Positions 1-7,777 of a stretch of 64,000 bases of DNA are shown piece by piece (positions within the stretch are counted from its first letter, which is position 1; each line of letters opens with the position of its first letter). Both the position numbers and the translations under genes were made by a program. The stretch covers positions 248,001 to 312,000 of the forward strand of contig NZ_JAIUKZ010000001.1 in NCBI RefSeq assembly GCF_020165985.1, read 5' to 3'. This stretch comes from Bacillus sp. RAR_GA_16. Its GTDB lineage: Bacteria; Bacillota; Bacilli; Bacillales; Guptibacillaceae. Below the pieces are notes generated by a model. The model ran no database searches, was not told where the DNA came from, and worked only from the letters and a program-made list of their open reading frames with translations.

Positions 1-815
1 GAGAAACAGAAGTACCAGAGAATCCTGAAAAAGTTGTTATTTTAACAAATGAGGGAACGGAAGCATTACTCGCGATGGATGTGACCCCAGTTGGTGCCGT
101 GCAATCTTGGCTCGGTGATCCGTGGTATGACCATATTTCAGACGACATGAAAGACGTTGAAGTGGTTGGAACAGAAAGTGAAGTGAACCTTGAAGCGGTT
201 GCCGCTCTAAAGCCTGACCTTATTATCGGAAATAAACTTCGTCAAGAAGACATTTATGATCAGCTTAGCGCGATCGCTCCAACAGTTTTTTCCGAAACAT
301 TAAAAGGCGACTGGCAGGAGAACTTTGAATTTTATGCGAAGGCACTAAACAAAGAAGATAAAGGCGAAGAAGTCATGAATGCCTATAGCGATCGCATTGA
401 CTCGATGAGCGAAGAACTCGGTGATCAGCTCGATAAGAAGGTTTCCGTTGTACGTTTCTTAGCTGGCCAAACGAGAATTTACTACAAAGATTCTTTCTCA
501 GGGGTTATTCTTGAGCAGCTCGGATTTGATCGTCCAGAATCTCAACAAAAAGAAGATTTCGCTGAAGAAGTAACAAAAGAACGTATCCCCGAAATGGATG
601 GCGACGTCCTCTTCTACTTCACATATGAAGCAGGAGACGGTGAAGCGAATTCTACTGCTGATGAATGGACGAATGATCCGCTTTGGAACAATCTACAAGT
701 TGTAAAAGACGGAAATGTTCATGAAGTAAGTGATGCGATTTGGAATACGTCCGGCGGCGTACTTTCGGCTAACTTAATGCTTGATGATATTAAAGAAGTC
801 TTCTTAAGTGAATAA
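1..815 (+). CDS. Iron-siderophore ABC transporter substrate-binding protein (5' end cut by window edge)
   Basis: The reading frame is open from base 3 and runs off the left edge, so the signal peptide and lipobox are not visible. The residues upstream of the first ATG (position 75), VVILTNEGTEALLAMDVTPV, are typical of the FecB/FhuD/BtuF periplasmic-binding fold (Peripla_BP_2), in which the sequence after LLAM opens the first ligand-binding lobe. LEAVAALKPDLIIGNK around 40 residues later is the family's second landmark. Such lipoproteins capture ferric siderophores outside the cell and hand them to a FecCD-type permease, which would lie outside the window. The exact siderophore cannot be told. 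A strong terminator follows. Confidence 0.88.
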   Translation, partial: ETEVPENPEKVVILTNEGTEALLAMDVTPVGAVQSWLGDPWYDHISDDMKDVEVVGTESEVNLEAVAALKPDLIIGNKLRQEDIYDQLSAIAPTVFSETLKGDWQENFEFYAKALNKEDKGEEVMNAYSDRIDSMSEELGDQLDKKVSVVRFLAGQTRIYYKDSFSGVILEQLGFDRPESQQKEDFAEEVTKERIPEMDGDVLFYFTYEAGDGEANSTADEWTNDPLWNNLQVVKDGNVHEVSDAIWNTSGGVLSANLMLDDIKEVFLSE

Positions 816-823
816 GATATTGG

Positions 824-853
824 AAAAGCTCGGCTAACGCCGGGCTTTTTTGC
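824..853 (+). terminator. Intrinsic terminator of the siderophore-binding gene
   Basis: Nine-pair GC-rich stem (AAGCTCGGC / GCCGGGCTT, one G-T pair) with a 4-nt loop and a T-run. Confidence 0.85.
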
Positions 854-975
854 TTACCTTTACACGATTAAGGGAACTAGAGTAGAAGAAGATTTTCTTT
901 TCATAAGAAAATAGCAAGAAGACAAGTTCTGATCAGGTATACTAATAGAAAGACACATAAGGAGGGGATCAATCG

Positions 976-1893
976 ATGCCAAATGTCTGGACACATATTT
1001 TATTCGGAGAAGAAGCTGCGATGGAAGCCGGCATATGGAATACGATCAAAGGTGACCTGCCTTTTTTTCGACTAGGGGCACAGGGGCCTGACCCTTTCTT
1101 TTATCATCATTTCTGGCCTTGGAAAAAGAATAAGCCTGTTCAAGAAGTTGGAGCAGTTCTCCATCAAGATCATTGCGGCCCATTCCTCATGGAAATGATT
1201 GAATATGGAAAACAAGATGATCCGATGCTTCGCGCCTATATCCTTGGGTTCGTCACCCACCATATCCTTGATCGAAACACCCATCCTTATATTCACTACC
1301 GTTCCGGTCTAGAAGGCAATCGTCATCAGCAATTAGAAATTATTATCGATACCATTCTAATGAAAGAATATAAAGATGTGGAAACGTGGAAAACCCCCGT
1401 TTATGCCGAGATTCAGATAGGTAAATCGCTCTATCCCCCAATTGAACTCATGCTGTATGAATTGATTCAGTCCTTTTATCCAGAGACGGCTGAACGTATG
1501 CCCGAGGACTTTATCAATCAATCTTATCGTGATATGGTGCTTGCGCTCAAAATTTTATTCGATCCGCACGGATGGAAGAATCAGCTTTTAAAAAAACAAG
1601 TCTCTTCCTTTTCCTATCGCAAACAAATCGGCGATGAAGATTATTTAAATCGAGAAGGCACAACGTGGATTCATCCAGCTGTGAAAGATGAGGAATCGAC
1701 AGCGACTTTTGAGGAGCTGCTTGAACAAGCGGAAGAAGAAGCAACCACGATCCTGCCTCTGATTCATGACTACTGGCATAATGAAGAAGACTGCATCACG
1801 GAGTTAAAAACACAAATCGGCAACCGCTCCTATGACACAGGAAAAGATTGCACGCTGCCACTTGAATTAAAGCATTTCGATCCAATTTTGTAA
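976..1893 (+). CDS. Zinc-dependent phospholipase C family protein
   Basis: The 305-residue protein starts MPNVWTHILFGEE and carries GAQGPDPFFYHH near residue 35 and THHILDRNTHPYIHYRSG near residue 95. These clustered Trp/His/Asp residues are the metal-ligand pattern of the zinc-dependent phospholipase C family (Pfam Zn_dep_PLPC). It has no signal peptide, so a cytoplasmic hydrolase is more likely than a secreted toxin. The substrate is unknown. GGAGG at 961-965 sets the ATG at 976. It is monocistronic, with a terminator on either side. Confidence 0.75.
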   Translation: MPNVWTHILFGEEAAMEAGIWNTIKGDLPFFRLGAQGPDPFFYHHFWPWKKNKPVQEVGAVLHQDHCGPFLMEMIEYGKQDDPMLRAYILGFVTHHILDRNTHPYIHYRSGLEGNRHQQLEIIIDTILMKEYKDVETWKTPVYAEIQIGKSLYPPIELMLYELIQSFYPETAERMPEDFINQSYRDMVLALKILFDPHGWKNQLLKKQVSSFSYRKQIGDEDYLNREGTTWIHPAVKDEESTATFEELLEQAEEEATTILPLIHDYWHNEEDCITELKTQIGNRSYDTGKDCTLPLELKHFDPIL

Positions 1894-1909
1894 GGGGTTT
1901 CACCACATA

Positions 1910-1950
1910 AAAAGGCTCAGAGCACTGTTACATGTTGCTCTGAGCTTTTC
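1910..1950. terminator. Bidirectional terminator between convergent genes
   Basis: Long stem AAAGGCTCAGAGCA / TGCTCTGAGCTTTT, flanked by A-rich and T-rich tracts. It can end the phospholipase-like gene (+). Because the repeat array at 1982-2070 has no hairpin of its own, it can also end the MFS gene transcribed towards it (-). Confidence 0.8.
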
Positions 1951-1981
1951 TACGGGTTGCGGGAAGAAGAAAAGCGCTTAA

Positions 1982-2070
1982 TTCCGCGATATTCCTGATA
2001 ATTCCGCGAACTTTCATTTTTTTCCGCGAAAATGACGAGTAATTCCGCGAATTTAAGATTATTTCCGCGA
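1982..2070. repeat. Array of five TTCCGCGA units, period 20 bp
   Basis: The 8-mer TTCCGCGA occurs at 1982, 2002, 2022, 2043 and 2063, with start-to-start distances of 20, 20, 21 and 20 bp. Flanking bases are mostly A/T (usually AATTCCGCGA) and the roughly 10-12 bp between cores are variable. The array lies wholly between the end of the MFS gene (2082) and the terminator at 1910-1950, so it should be transcribed in the 3' UTR of the MFS mRNA. On that strand the unit reads TCGCGGAATTA. It is too short-period for CRISPR and matches no element I know. Confidence 0.8.
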
Positions 2071-2081
2071 TTCCATCAGTC

Positions 2082-3368
2082 CTACACGTCCACACCTTCA
2101 TTCACCATCACCACTTTCGCCTGCTCTTTTCCTTGATCAATGTTTACTTTGCTAAGTAAATAGATGCCCGCTAGGAAAAAGACGACGAGTGAAACGATAC
2201 CGAAGCGACTTGAGCCAGTTATTTGACCCACAAAGGCAAAGAGAAACGGACCGAAAATCGCTGAAAATTTAGCTGAAATACCGTAGAAACCGTAAAATTC
2301 TGCGTGTCTGTGATCGGGGACCATGCTTCCAAAGATGGATCGACTTAAGGCTTGAGCACCACCTTGAACAAAGCCGACCATTATCGCCAGTAGATAGAAA
2401 TGGGTAGCTGTTGTCATAAAGTAACCGAGAAGGACAATTCCAACATAAATCCATAGTGCAAGCATCAGCGCTCGCTTTGGTCGGATTTTTTTCGCTAAGT
2501 AGCCAAACAAAAAAGCAAAAGGGATCCCGACAAACTGCGTAATCAAGAGTGCTGCGATTAGATCGTTTGCATCAATTCCAATGTCTCTCCCATAAATTGT
2601 TGCCATTTTAATGATAGTGGAAATGCCATCGTTAAATAACCAGAAGGCGATAAGGAATAGAAGAAGCTGCTTGTAATGGTTTAGCTCCTTAAACGTTGTG
2701 CGAAGCCTCTTAAATCCAATCGTTGCGTAGGAACCGCTTAATTTCGGCTGGGGATGAGCCACTTCTTTCACGTTTTTGAACATTTGAATAGAGAAAACAA
2801 ACCACCATACGCCAACGCTTGCGAATGATAATTGCGTCGCAACGAGTGTATTCGGAAGGAAAAACCAGGACGGATTCAGAATCATCATCAGGTTTACCAG
2901 AAGAAGAACTCCACCACCAATATAACCAAAGGCGTAGCCCCGTGCCGAAATACGATCGATTTCTTCTCCTTTTGCAATTTCGGGCAAGAACGCATCGTAA
3001 AAGACGTTGCTACCCGAAAAACCGATTGTTCCGAAGATTAATAGAATCGAAGCAAAAAGATAGCCACCCTCTCCAACAAACGCCATTAACAGACTTGCTA
3101 TCATGCCCATATAAGCAAAAAAGCGCAGAAATGTTTTTTTCGAATTGGAGTAATCCGCTATTGCCCCCAGAACTGGCGCAAGGATGGCGACAATCAAAAC
3201 AGCAATGGATTGTGAATAGCCCCAGTAAGAAGTAGCAAGACTTCGATCAATATTTTTGGCAGCAACATCATAGTAAAAAACGGGTAGAACAGCCGCCATC
3301 ATCGTTGTAGCGAAAGCAGAGTTTGCAAAGTCATACATCATCCAGCTACGAATCTCTTTTTTTCTCAT
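2082..3368 (-). CDS. MFS transporter, UMF1 (ATG22-like) family
   Basis: This is a polytopic membrane protein of about 428 residues with roughly 12 hydrophobic segments. The N-terminus MRKKEIRSWMMYDFANSAFA is the signature of UMF1-type major facilitator permeases (WxxYDxANSAF), the bacterial relatives of vacuolar effluxer ATG22. The substrate is unknown. I chose the ATG at 3368 because GGGGGC lies six bases upstream; an in-frame ATG at 3404 has no ribosome-binding site. No terminator lies directly after the stop. The transcript probably runs through the 20-bp repeat array to the bidirectional hairpin. Confidence 0.82.
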   Translation of the reverse strand: MRKKEIRSWMMYDFANSAFATTMMAAVLPVFYYDVAAKNIDRSLATSYWGYSQSIAVLIVAILAPVLGAIADYSNSKKTFLRFFAYMGMIASLLMAFVGEGGYLFASILLIFGTIGFSGSNVFYDAFLPEIAKGEEIDRISARGYAFGYIGGGVLLLVNLMMILNPSWFFLPNTLVATQLSFASVGVWWFVFSIQMFKNVKEVAHPQPKLSGSYATIGFKRLRTTFKELNHYKQLLLFLIAFWLFNDGISTIIKMATIYGRDIGIDANDLIAALLITQFVGIPFAFLFGYLAKKIRPKRALMLALWIYVGIVLLGYFMTTATHFYLLAIMVGFVQGGAQALSRSIFGSMVPDHRHAEFYGFYGISAKFSAIFGPFLFAFVGQITGSSRFGIVSLVVFFLAGIYLLSKVNIDQGKEQAKVVMVNEGVDV

Positions 3369-3530
3369 CTTTTTGCCCCCATGACGTTCGTTTTCTTTCA
3401 GCATAGCAGGTATTGACGCTACATTGCCCTTACTGGAATATTCTTCATGAACCTTTTACAACACGTACACTTGCCACACATTCGCGCTGCGAGTACACTA
3501 GCGGTAGAGTGATGAAACGGAGGTCGTCCT

Positions 3531-3839
3531 ATGGACCAAAATGACATTCAAAATAAAGTAATCGAAAACTATCAGCGTGATGAAAACATGATGATTCTCG
3601 TATTTGCTCAGTGGTGCGTGAACAATGATCTGAATCCAGAAACGCTTTATGAGAAAGCTTATCCTGATCAAATCCATAACCCTGCACTGAAACAAAGCAT
3701 CGAACTCGTTGTGCCGAAAGAGGAATCAGAGCTTATTCCAGATCAAACGGTCATCGGCGTTCTTTCCCTATTTGGAAATGATGATCTTGCATTTGTCGTA
3801 TCAGAAGAAATTGAAAAACGTTCGAAAAAAGAGAAATAA
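3531..3839 (+). CDS. Conserved hypothetical protein, 102 aa
   Basis: Small soluble acidic protein (MDQNDIQNKVIENYQRDENMM start) with no signal peptide or membrane segment. The middle holds a QWCVNNDLNPETLYEKAYP stretch and the C-terminus is charged (EEIEKRSKKEK). GGAGG at 3519-3523 supports the ATG. I do not recognise a family. It stands alone between an MFS gene on the other strand and a convergent dehydrogenase gene. Confidence 0.65.
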   Translation: MDQNDIQNKVIENYQRDENMMILVFAQWCVNNDLNPETLYEKAYPDQIHNPALKQSIELVVPKEESELIPDQTVIGVLSLFGNDDLAFVVSEEIEKRSKKEK

Positions 3840-3894
3840 TCGTTTCATAGAGTTTATTCGATAGAAGATGGAAACTTCCCTTTTATCATGAGTA

Positions 3895-3923
3895 AAGACC
3901 CGGAGCCTGTGCCCCGGGTCTTC
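3895..3923. terminator. Bidirectional terminator
   Basis: Stem AAGACCCGG / CCGGGTCTT between the convergent 102-aa gene and the ykwC-like gene, close to the stop codon of the latter. Confidence 0.75.
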
Positions 3924-3925
3924 GT

Positions 3926-4804
3926 TTAGTTTGCGTCGCGAAATAACTTTACAAGCGCCTGCGTGCCACTATCTTCTTCTACACGCTCAGCAAGATCTTC
4001 ATATAACTTCTTCGAAAGCTCAAGTCCTGGCGTTAGCATCCCCATTTGTTTAGCGGACTCAAGGGCAATCGTCATGTCTTTAATAAAATGCTTCACATAA
4101 AATCCTGGCTCGAAGCGATTGGAAATCATTCTTGGCGCTAGATTGCTTAGGGACCAGCTTCCAGCAGCACCAAATTCAATGCTCTCTAGGACGGTAGTCG
4201 GGTTCAATCCAGCTTTCTCGGCATAAACGATTGCCTCTGAAACACCAATCATGTTGCTTGCGATCGCAATTTGGTTACACATTTTCGTATGCTGACCTGC
4301 TCCAGCCGGTCCTTGAAGCACGATATTTTGACCCATCACTTCAAAGATAGGCTGAACTTTTTCAAAGACTTCTAATTCACCACCGACCATAATCGATAGC
4401 TTGCCTTCTTTAGCACCTACGTCTCCTCCAGATACGGGGGCATCAAGCGCATATAGCTGCTTTGATAAAGCATGCTGGTAGATTTCTTCTGCTAGCGTTG
4501 GGCTTGAGGTCGTCATATCGATTAAAACCGAATGCGCTCGTGCGTGTTCCAGCAGCCCATTCTCACCTATGTAAACCTCCTCCACATCTTTCGGATAGCC
4601 GACCATGGTGATGATGACATCAGCGTTTGTGGCCACATCCTTCACGTCGTCGTACCATTCTGCACCTTCTTCAATAAGTGCTTTTGCTTTCCTTTTCGTT
4701 CGTGTTGAAATAATCGTACGATACCCGGCGTTCATCAAGTTTCGTACCATGCTTTCTCCCATAACCCCGATACCAATAAACCCTAGTACTGGCTTTTTGT
4801 CCAT
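3926..4804 (-). CDS. ykwC: NAD(P)-dependent beta-hydroxyacid dehydrogenase (YkwC-like)
   Basis: The 292-residue protein has the full set of 3-hydroxyisobutyrate dehydrogenase family landmarks. An N-terminal Rossmann motif GFIGIGVMGESM is followed by the substrate-binding DAPVSGGDVGA near residue 122. The catalytic-lysine block GAGQHTKMCNQ lies near residue 170. GAAGSWSLSNLAPRM and FEPGFYVKHFIKDM closely resemble B. subtilis YkwC as I remember it. Family members oxidise small beta-hydroxyacids or reduce the semialdehydes; the physiological substrate is not predictable. It is divergent from the YndJ-like gene with a 78-bp shared promoter region. Confidence 0.85.
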   Translation of the reverse strand: MDKKPVLGFIGIGVMGESMVRNLMNAGYRTIISTRTKRKAKALIEEGAEWYDDVKDVATNADVIITMVGYPKDVEEVYIGENGLLEHARAHSVLIDMTTSSPTLAEEIYQHALSKQLYALDAPVSGGDVGAKEGKLSIMVGGELEVFEKVQPIFEVMGQNIVLQGPAGAGQHTKMCNQIAIASNMIGVSEAIVYAEKAGLNPTTVLESIEFGAAGSWSLSNLAPRMISNRFEPGFYVKHFIKDMTIALESAKQMGMLTPGLELSKKLYEDLAERVEEDSGTQALVKLFRDAN

Positions 4805-4882
4805 ACTAAATCGCCTCTCTTCCCAGAATTTCCTTTTCTATCCCTTCTCTTCATCGTACACTAAAAGAGAGGTGAAATCCTA

Positions 4883-5839
4883 ATGAAAACAAGTAGTTTT
4901 GCCGGTCTATTTCTTTGGATCGCGTTCGTTGTGACGAAATTAATCACAACGCCGATCGATACGCTTCAATATGTCATGATCTTATTAATGTTTGCTTACC
5001 TGGTACTCGTACCGTTAACGCTGAATCTTGTAACGCAAAAGAAGAATGCTTTCTACCGCTATGCTACTCGTTTGCAGCTCATTGCAGCGGTGTTAGCAGG
5101 CATTTCTTTTTTTCTTGAACAAGGGACGATGGCCGTTTTGTTAGCTATTCCATGGTTTCTCACAACCATTCTAATTGCCCTATATGGTCTAACCCGACTC
5201 TTGCAGACGTGGAAAAAAAGCACGATTTTTGATGTCTTAATCCAACTTGGATTAATGTATATTAGCATCGGTGGCTTCTGGCTCGTTTTACATCGAACAG
5301 GTATGCAGATTCTGCATTTTAGCGACGTCATTGTACTCCTTACATCCATCCATTTTCATTATGCTGCATTTATCACACCCATTACGATGTCGTTTATCGG
5401 AAAACGTCTGTTAGCAAAAGTGCCGGCGTTGAAGCCCTGGTTTAAAGTGATCGCCATTCTTGTCTTATTAGGGCCTCCATTTATTGCAGCGGGCATTACG
5501 CTATCAGATTCATTACCCGTACTTGAGTTTATTTCCGTTGTTGAATTTGTGACGCCACTCATCGTCTTTTCGATTCTTTGCCTTGTTTACTTCGTACCAA
5601 CGCTTGAGTATTCGGTTCAAATGCTGTTGTCGATCTCTTTTGCCTCCCTTTTGTTTTCGATGAGCTCCGCGATGATCTATGGCTTTGCTCACATTAATGA
5701 AACCGTCATTCTCGGCATTCCTTTAATGGTCTTTTTTCATGGGTTTGTTAATACGTTTGGCTTCTCACTCTTTGGGTTGCTTGGTGTAACGGCCATGCAG
5801 GAGACGACGCAAGTTAAAAAAACCAGCTTCTCGGTGTGA
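4883..5839 (+). CDS. YndJ-like integral membrane protein
   Basis: Polytopic membrane protein of 318 residues with about ten hydrophobic stretches and almost no soluble domain. The segment TSIHFHYAAFITPITMSFIG resembles the membrane part of B. subtilis YndJ. YndJ as I recall it is longer, so this would be a short form lacking the C-terminal domain. Function is unknown. An AGAGAGGTG element precedes the ATG. The terminator stem starts inside the last codons. Confidence 0.6.
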   Translation: MKTSSFAGLFLWIAFVVTKLITTPIDTLQYVMILLMFAYLVLVPLTLNLVTQKKNAFYRYATRLQLIAAVLAGISFFLEQGTMAVLLAIPWFLTTILIALYGLTRLLQTWKKSTIFDVLIQLGLMYISIGGFWLVLHRTGMQILHFSDVIVLLTSIHFHYAAFITPITMSFIGKRLLAKVPALKPWFKVIAILVLLGPPFIAAGITLSDSLPVLEFISVVEFVTPLIVFSILCLVYFVPTLEYSVQMLLSISFASLLFSMSSAMIYGFAHINETVILGIPLMVFFHGFVNTFGFSLFGLLGVTAMQETTQVKKTSFSV

Positions 5840-5855
5840 GAGAAGCTGGTTTTTC
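5820..5855. terminator. Bidirectional terminator overlapping the YndJ-like stop codon
   Basis: Twelve-pair stem AACCAGCTTCTC / GAGAAGCTGGTT followed by T4. It serves the convergent YndJ-like and wrbA genes. Confidence 0.85.
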
Positions 5856-5857
5856 GC

Positions 5858-6487
5858 CTATTTTATATTTTTTAAGGCGCCTGCAACCTTTGCAACGCGT
5901 GCACCTAGTCTGGAAGCCATCGTTAATTCAGCTTCAACTGGCGTTCTAGACCCATCGCCACCGGCAAGAGTTGAAGCGGCATAAGGAGAGCCTCCAATGC
6001 CATCTGTTGTTAGCTGCTCCGGATTTTCACCGTAAGGCAGTCCAACATAGATTAAACCAAAGTGCATGAGCGGAACAAACGTTGTAAGTGCGGTCGTCTC
6101 TTGTCCCCCGTGAATCGAAGCGGTGCTTGTCACAACCGCCGTCGCTTTCCCTTCTAATTCACCATTCATCCAAAGTGATCCCGCCGAATCAAGGTATTGT
6201 TTCATTTGAGCAGGCATGGAACCATAGCGAGTTGGAACACCCCAAATAATCCCATCAGCCCAACGTAAATCATCCAGTGTCGCTTCAGGCATATTGCTCT
6301 GCGCCTCTTGGGCTTCCACATAAGGTGGCTGATCTGACATCGCCTGCTTTACGACATCAAATTCCGGTATCTTCACGATCTTCACTTCAACATCTCCAGC
6401 GCCCTTTGCTCCTTCGGCTACAGACTGAACCATTTCATAAATATGGCCATAGGCGCTATAATACGGAATTAAAATCTTTGTACTCAT
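5858..6487 (-). CDS. wrbA: NAD(P)H:quinone oxidoreductase, WrbA type
   Basis: A flavodoxin-fold protein of 209 residues. It begins TKILIPYYSAYGHIYEMV (FMN phosphate loop), has WGVPTRYGSMPAQMKQYLD near residue 80, and ends with the WrbA hallmark SPYAASTLAGGDGSR. WrbA enzymes reduce quinones by two electrons and so avoid semiquinone radicals. AAGGAGTGG sets the ATG. An MhqR-type operator lies 56-73 bp upstream of the start, and the mhqR-like regulator gene is next upstream, so quinone-induced expression is a well-supported inference. Confidence 0.9.
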   Translation of the reverse strand: MSTKILIPYYSAYGHIYEMVQSVAEGAKGAGDVEVKIVKIPEFDVVKQAMSDQPPYVEAQEAQSNMPEATLDDLRWADGIIWGVPTRYGSMPAQMKQYLDSAGSLWMNGELEGKATAVVTSTASIHGGQETTALTTFVPLMHFGLIYVGLPYGENPEQLTTDGIGGSPYAASTLAGGDGSRTPVEAELTMASRLGARVAKVAGALKNIK

Positions 6488-6542
6488 TTTTCCACTCCTT
6501 TTTATGGTGAGGATGATACTCGTTATTTACTTTTAATTCATT

Positions 6543-6560
6543 TATCTCTATTTCAAGATA
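6543..6560. promoter_or_regulatory. MhqR operator upstream of wrbA
   Basis: TATCTCTATTTCAAGATA has perfect outer arms (TATCT/AGATA). It fits the B. subtilis MhqR box that I recall as tATCTcgaAtTCgAGATa. Confidence 0.75.
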
Positions 6561-6605
6561 TACCCTTTTCTTCTTTTTCCAAACGTTAAAAAGGGTATAA
6601 TTGGA

Positions 6606-6635
6606 TAAAAAAAAGAGAAGCTTTTACAGCTCCTC
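6606..6635 (-). terminator. mhqR terminator overlapping the stop codon
   Basis: On the minus strand GAGGAGCT / AGCTTCTC with a 5-nt loop, followed by a run of eight T. Confidence 0.8.
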
Positions 6636-7073
6636 TGCATAGTGACCCAGTTTTTTCAATAAAGTAATGGCCGTTTCTTTCTCCTGTTCGTCTAACCCAG
6701 CAAAAATCGATTGCACCTGCAGTTCGTGTTCAGGAAAGATGCGATCCATTAATTCTTTTCCTTCATCGGTAATCACCGCATGTGTGATACGGCGGTCATT
6801 TGGACATGGATTACGCTTTAGATAGCCTTTTCCTTCAAGCTTATCGACAACATACGTAATGCTTCCACTTGCGAGTAAAATTTTCTCACCAATTTGCTGA
6901 AGCGGTTGATTGCCTTTGTGGTAAAGCAATTCAAGGACAGCAAATTCCGTTGGATTTAGTCCGTAACGTTGAATATCTGTTTTAATATGATCTGTCACGG
7001 AGCGACTGGCCCTCGCTAGAACAATAAATAGCTTTAACGAAAGCTCCCGATCTTTTTCATTCATCACGTTCAC
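6624..7073 (-). CDS. mhqR: MarR-family repressor MhqR-like (quinone-responsive)
   Basis: A winged-helix MarR protein of 149 residues. The core GLNPTEFAVLELLYHKGNQP followed by LQQIGEKILLASGSITYVVD is very close to B. subtilis MhqR (YkvE), repressor of quinone and methylhydroquinone detoxification genes. The assignment is strengthened by two MhqR-type palindromes, one in its own promoter and one in front of wrbA. Autorepression plus control of wrbA is inferred. The start is GTG- or ATG-proximal to the promoter; the next in-frame Met is three codons on, so the start is uncertain by a few residues. Confidence 0.88.
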   Translation of the reverse strand: MNVMNEKDRELSLKLFIVLARASRSVTDHIKTDIQRYGLNPTEFAVLELLYHKGNQPLQQIGEKILLASGSITYVVDKLEGKGYLKRNPCPNDRRITHAVITDEGKELMDRIFPEHELQVQSIFAGLDEQEKETAITLLKKLGHYAEEL

Positions 7074-7087
7074 CCTTAATTTTCTAA

Positions 7088-7105
7088 TATCTTGAATTCG
7101 AGATA
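7088..7105. promoter_or_regulatory. MhqR operator in the mhqR promoter
   Basis: TATCTTGAATTCGAGATA is a near-perfect match to the MhqR box. It abuts the -10 element, as expected for an autorepressor. Confidence 0.85.
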
Positions 7106-7135
7106 ATTATACTTGTATCCAATTCCTTCTGTCAA
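7106..7135 (-). promoter_or_regulatory. mhqR promoter (sigma-A type)
   Basis: On the minus strand, consensus TTGACA (7130-7135), an 18-bp spacer and consensus TATAAT (7106-7111), with the operator directly downstream. Confidence 0.85.
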
Positions 7136-7156
7136 CTCTTTCTAAAAAGGAAGTGA

Positions 7157-7603
7157 CTATTTTTCATTTACAGAATGAATATGATCAAGCAGTTGTTGAA
7201 ATCCTGTTAATGCTTTCTTGAATTCTTCTTTTGATAAACCACTATTGGCTGCCATCGCATCAGGAATAATTGACGCTTTGTCTCTTAACTCTTCCCCTTT
7301 CGATGTTAGATGAACCATTACCCTCCGCTCATCTTCTTTTGAACGTTCTCTTTTCACCAGACCCGCTTCTTCCATCCGCTTCAAAAGCGGCGTTAACGTA
7401 CCGGAATCTAAATAAAGCTCGGCCCCGAGCGCTTTCACTGTGGTTTTAAGATGTTCCCAAAGAACGAGTAAGACAAGATATTGTGGATACGTAAGACCAA
7501 GCTGATCTAAATAAGGACGATACATCTTCGTAATTTCTCTTGAGCAGGCATATACAGAAAAACAGAGCTGATTCTCTAGTTTTAATTGTTCATTATGGTT
7601 CAT
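7157..7603 (-). CDS. ohrR: Organic hydroperoxide-sensing repressor OhrR (MarR family)
   Basis: MarR-type winged-helix protein of 148 residues. The N-terminal LENQLCFSVYACSREI holds the reactive cysteine (Cys14 here, Cys15 in B. subtilis). The helix LGLTYPQYLVLLVLWEH and the wing KRERSKEDERRVMVHLTSKG match OhrR. Oxidation of that cysteine by organic peroxides releases DNA. I place the start at 7603 (AAGGGG upstream); an earlier in-frame codon at 7636 lies inside the operator. It is divergent from ohr, and both carry a TTGTGCACAA operator. Confidence 0.9.
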   Translation of the reverse strand: MNHNEQLKLENQLCFSVYACSREITKMYRPYLDQLGLTYPQYLVLLVLWEHLKTTVKALGAELYLDSGTLTPLLKRMEEAGLVKRERSKEDERRVMVHLTSKGEELRDKASIIPDAMAANSGLSKEEFKKALTGFQQLLDHIHSVNEK

Positions 7604-7622
7604 GGTAACCCCTTCTTTACAA

Positions 7623-7644
7623 TAAGTTGTGCACAATCAACTTA
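7623..7644. promoter_or_regulatory. OhrR operator upstream of ohrR
   Basis: Contains the palindrome TTGTGCACAA (7627-7636) within a wider inverted repeat TAAGTTG-N8-CAACTTA. The same 14 bp recur in opposite orientation before ohr. Confidence 0.75.
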
Positions 7645-7694
7645 TCCCGATTTGGCCGTGTTGTCAATATGAGCGCATTGCTGAAGGCTACGAA

Positions 7695-7723
7695 TTGACA
7701 GATGAAAATCACTGCGTTATATT
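7695..7723 (+). promoter_or_regulatory. ohr promoter
   Basis: Consensus TTGACA (7695-7700), a 17-bp spacer and TATATT (7718-7723). The operator follows about 19 bp downstream. Confidence 0.75.
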
Positions 7724-7741
7724 TAATCTTGTAAAATTAAA

Positions 7742-7751
7742 TTGTGCACAA
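7742..7751. promoter_or_regulatory. OhrR operator upstream of ohr
   Basis: Palindrome TTGTGCACAA. The 14-bp ATTGTGCACAACTT (7741-7754) is the exact reverse complement of the sequence at the ohrR-proximal site. Confidence 0.75.
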
Positions 7752-7777
7752 CTTAAATATTGAGGAGGAATTTGATT

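Noticed and set aside
1982-2070. CRISPR array
   Set aside because: Repeat core only 8 bp and period 20 bp; no 23-40 bp direct repeats, no spacers of CRISPR length and no cas genes. The array at 8261-8360 fails on the same grounds.
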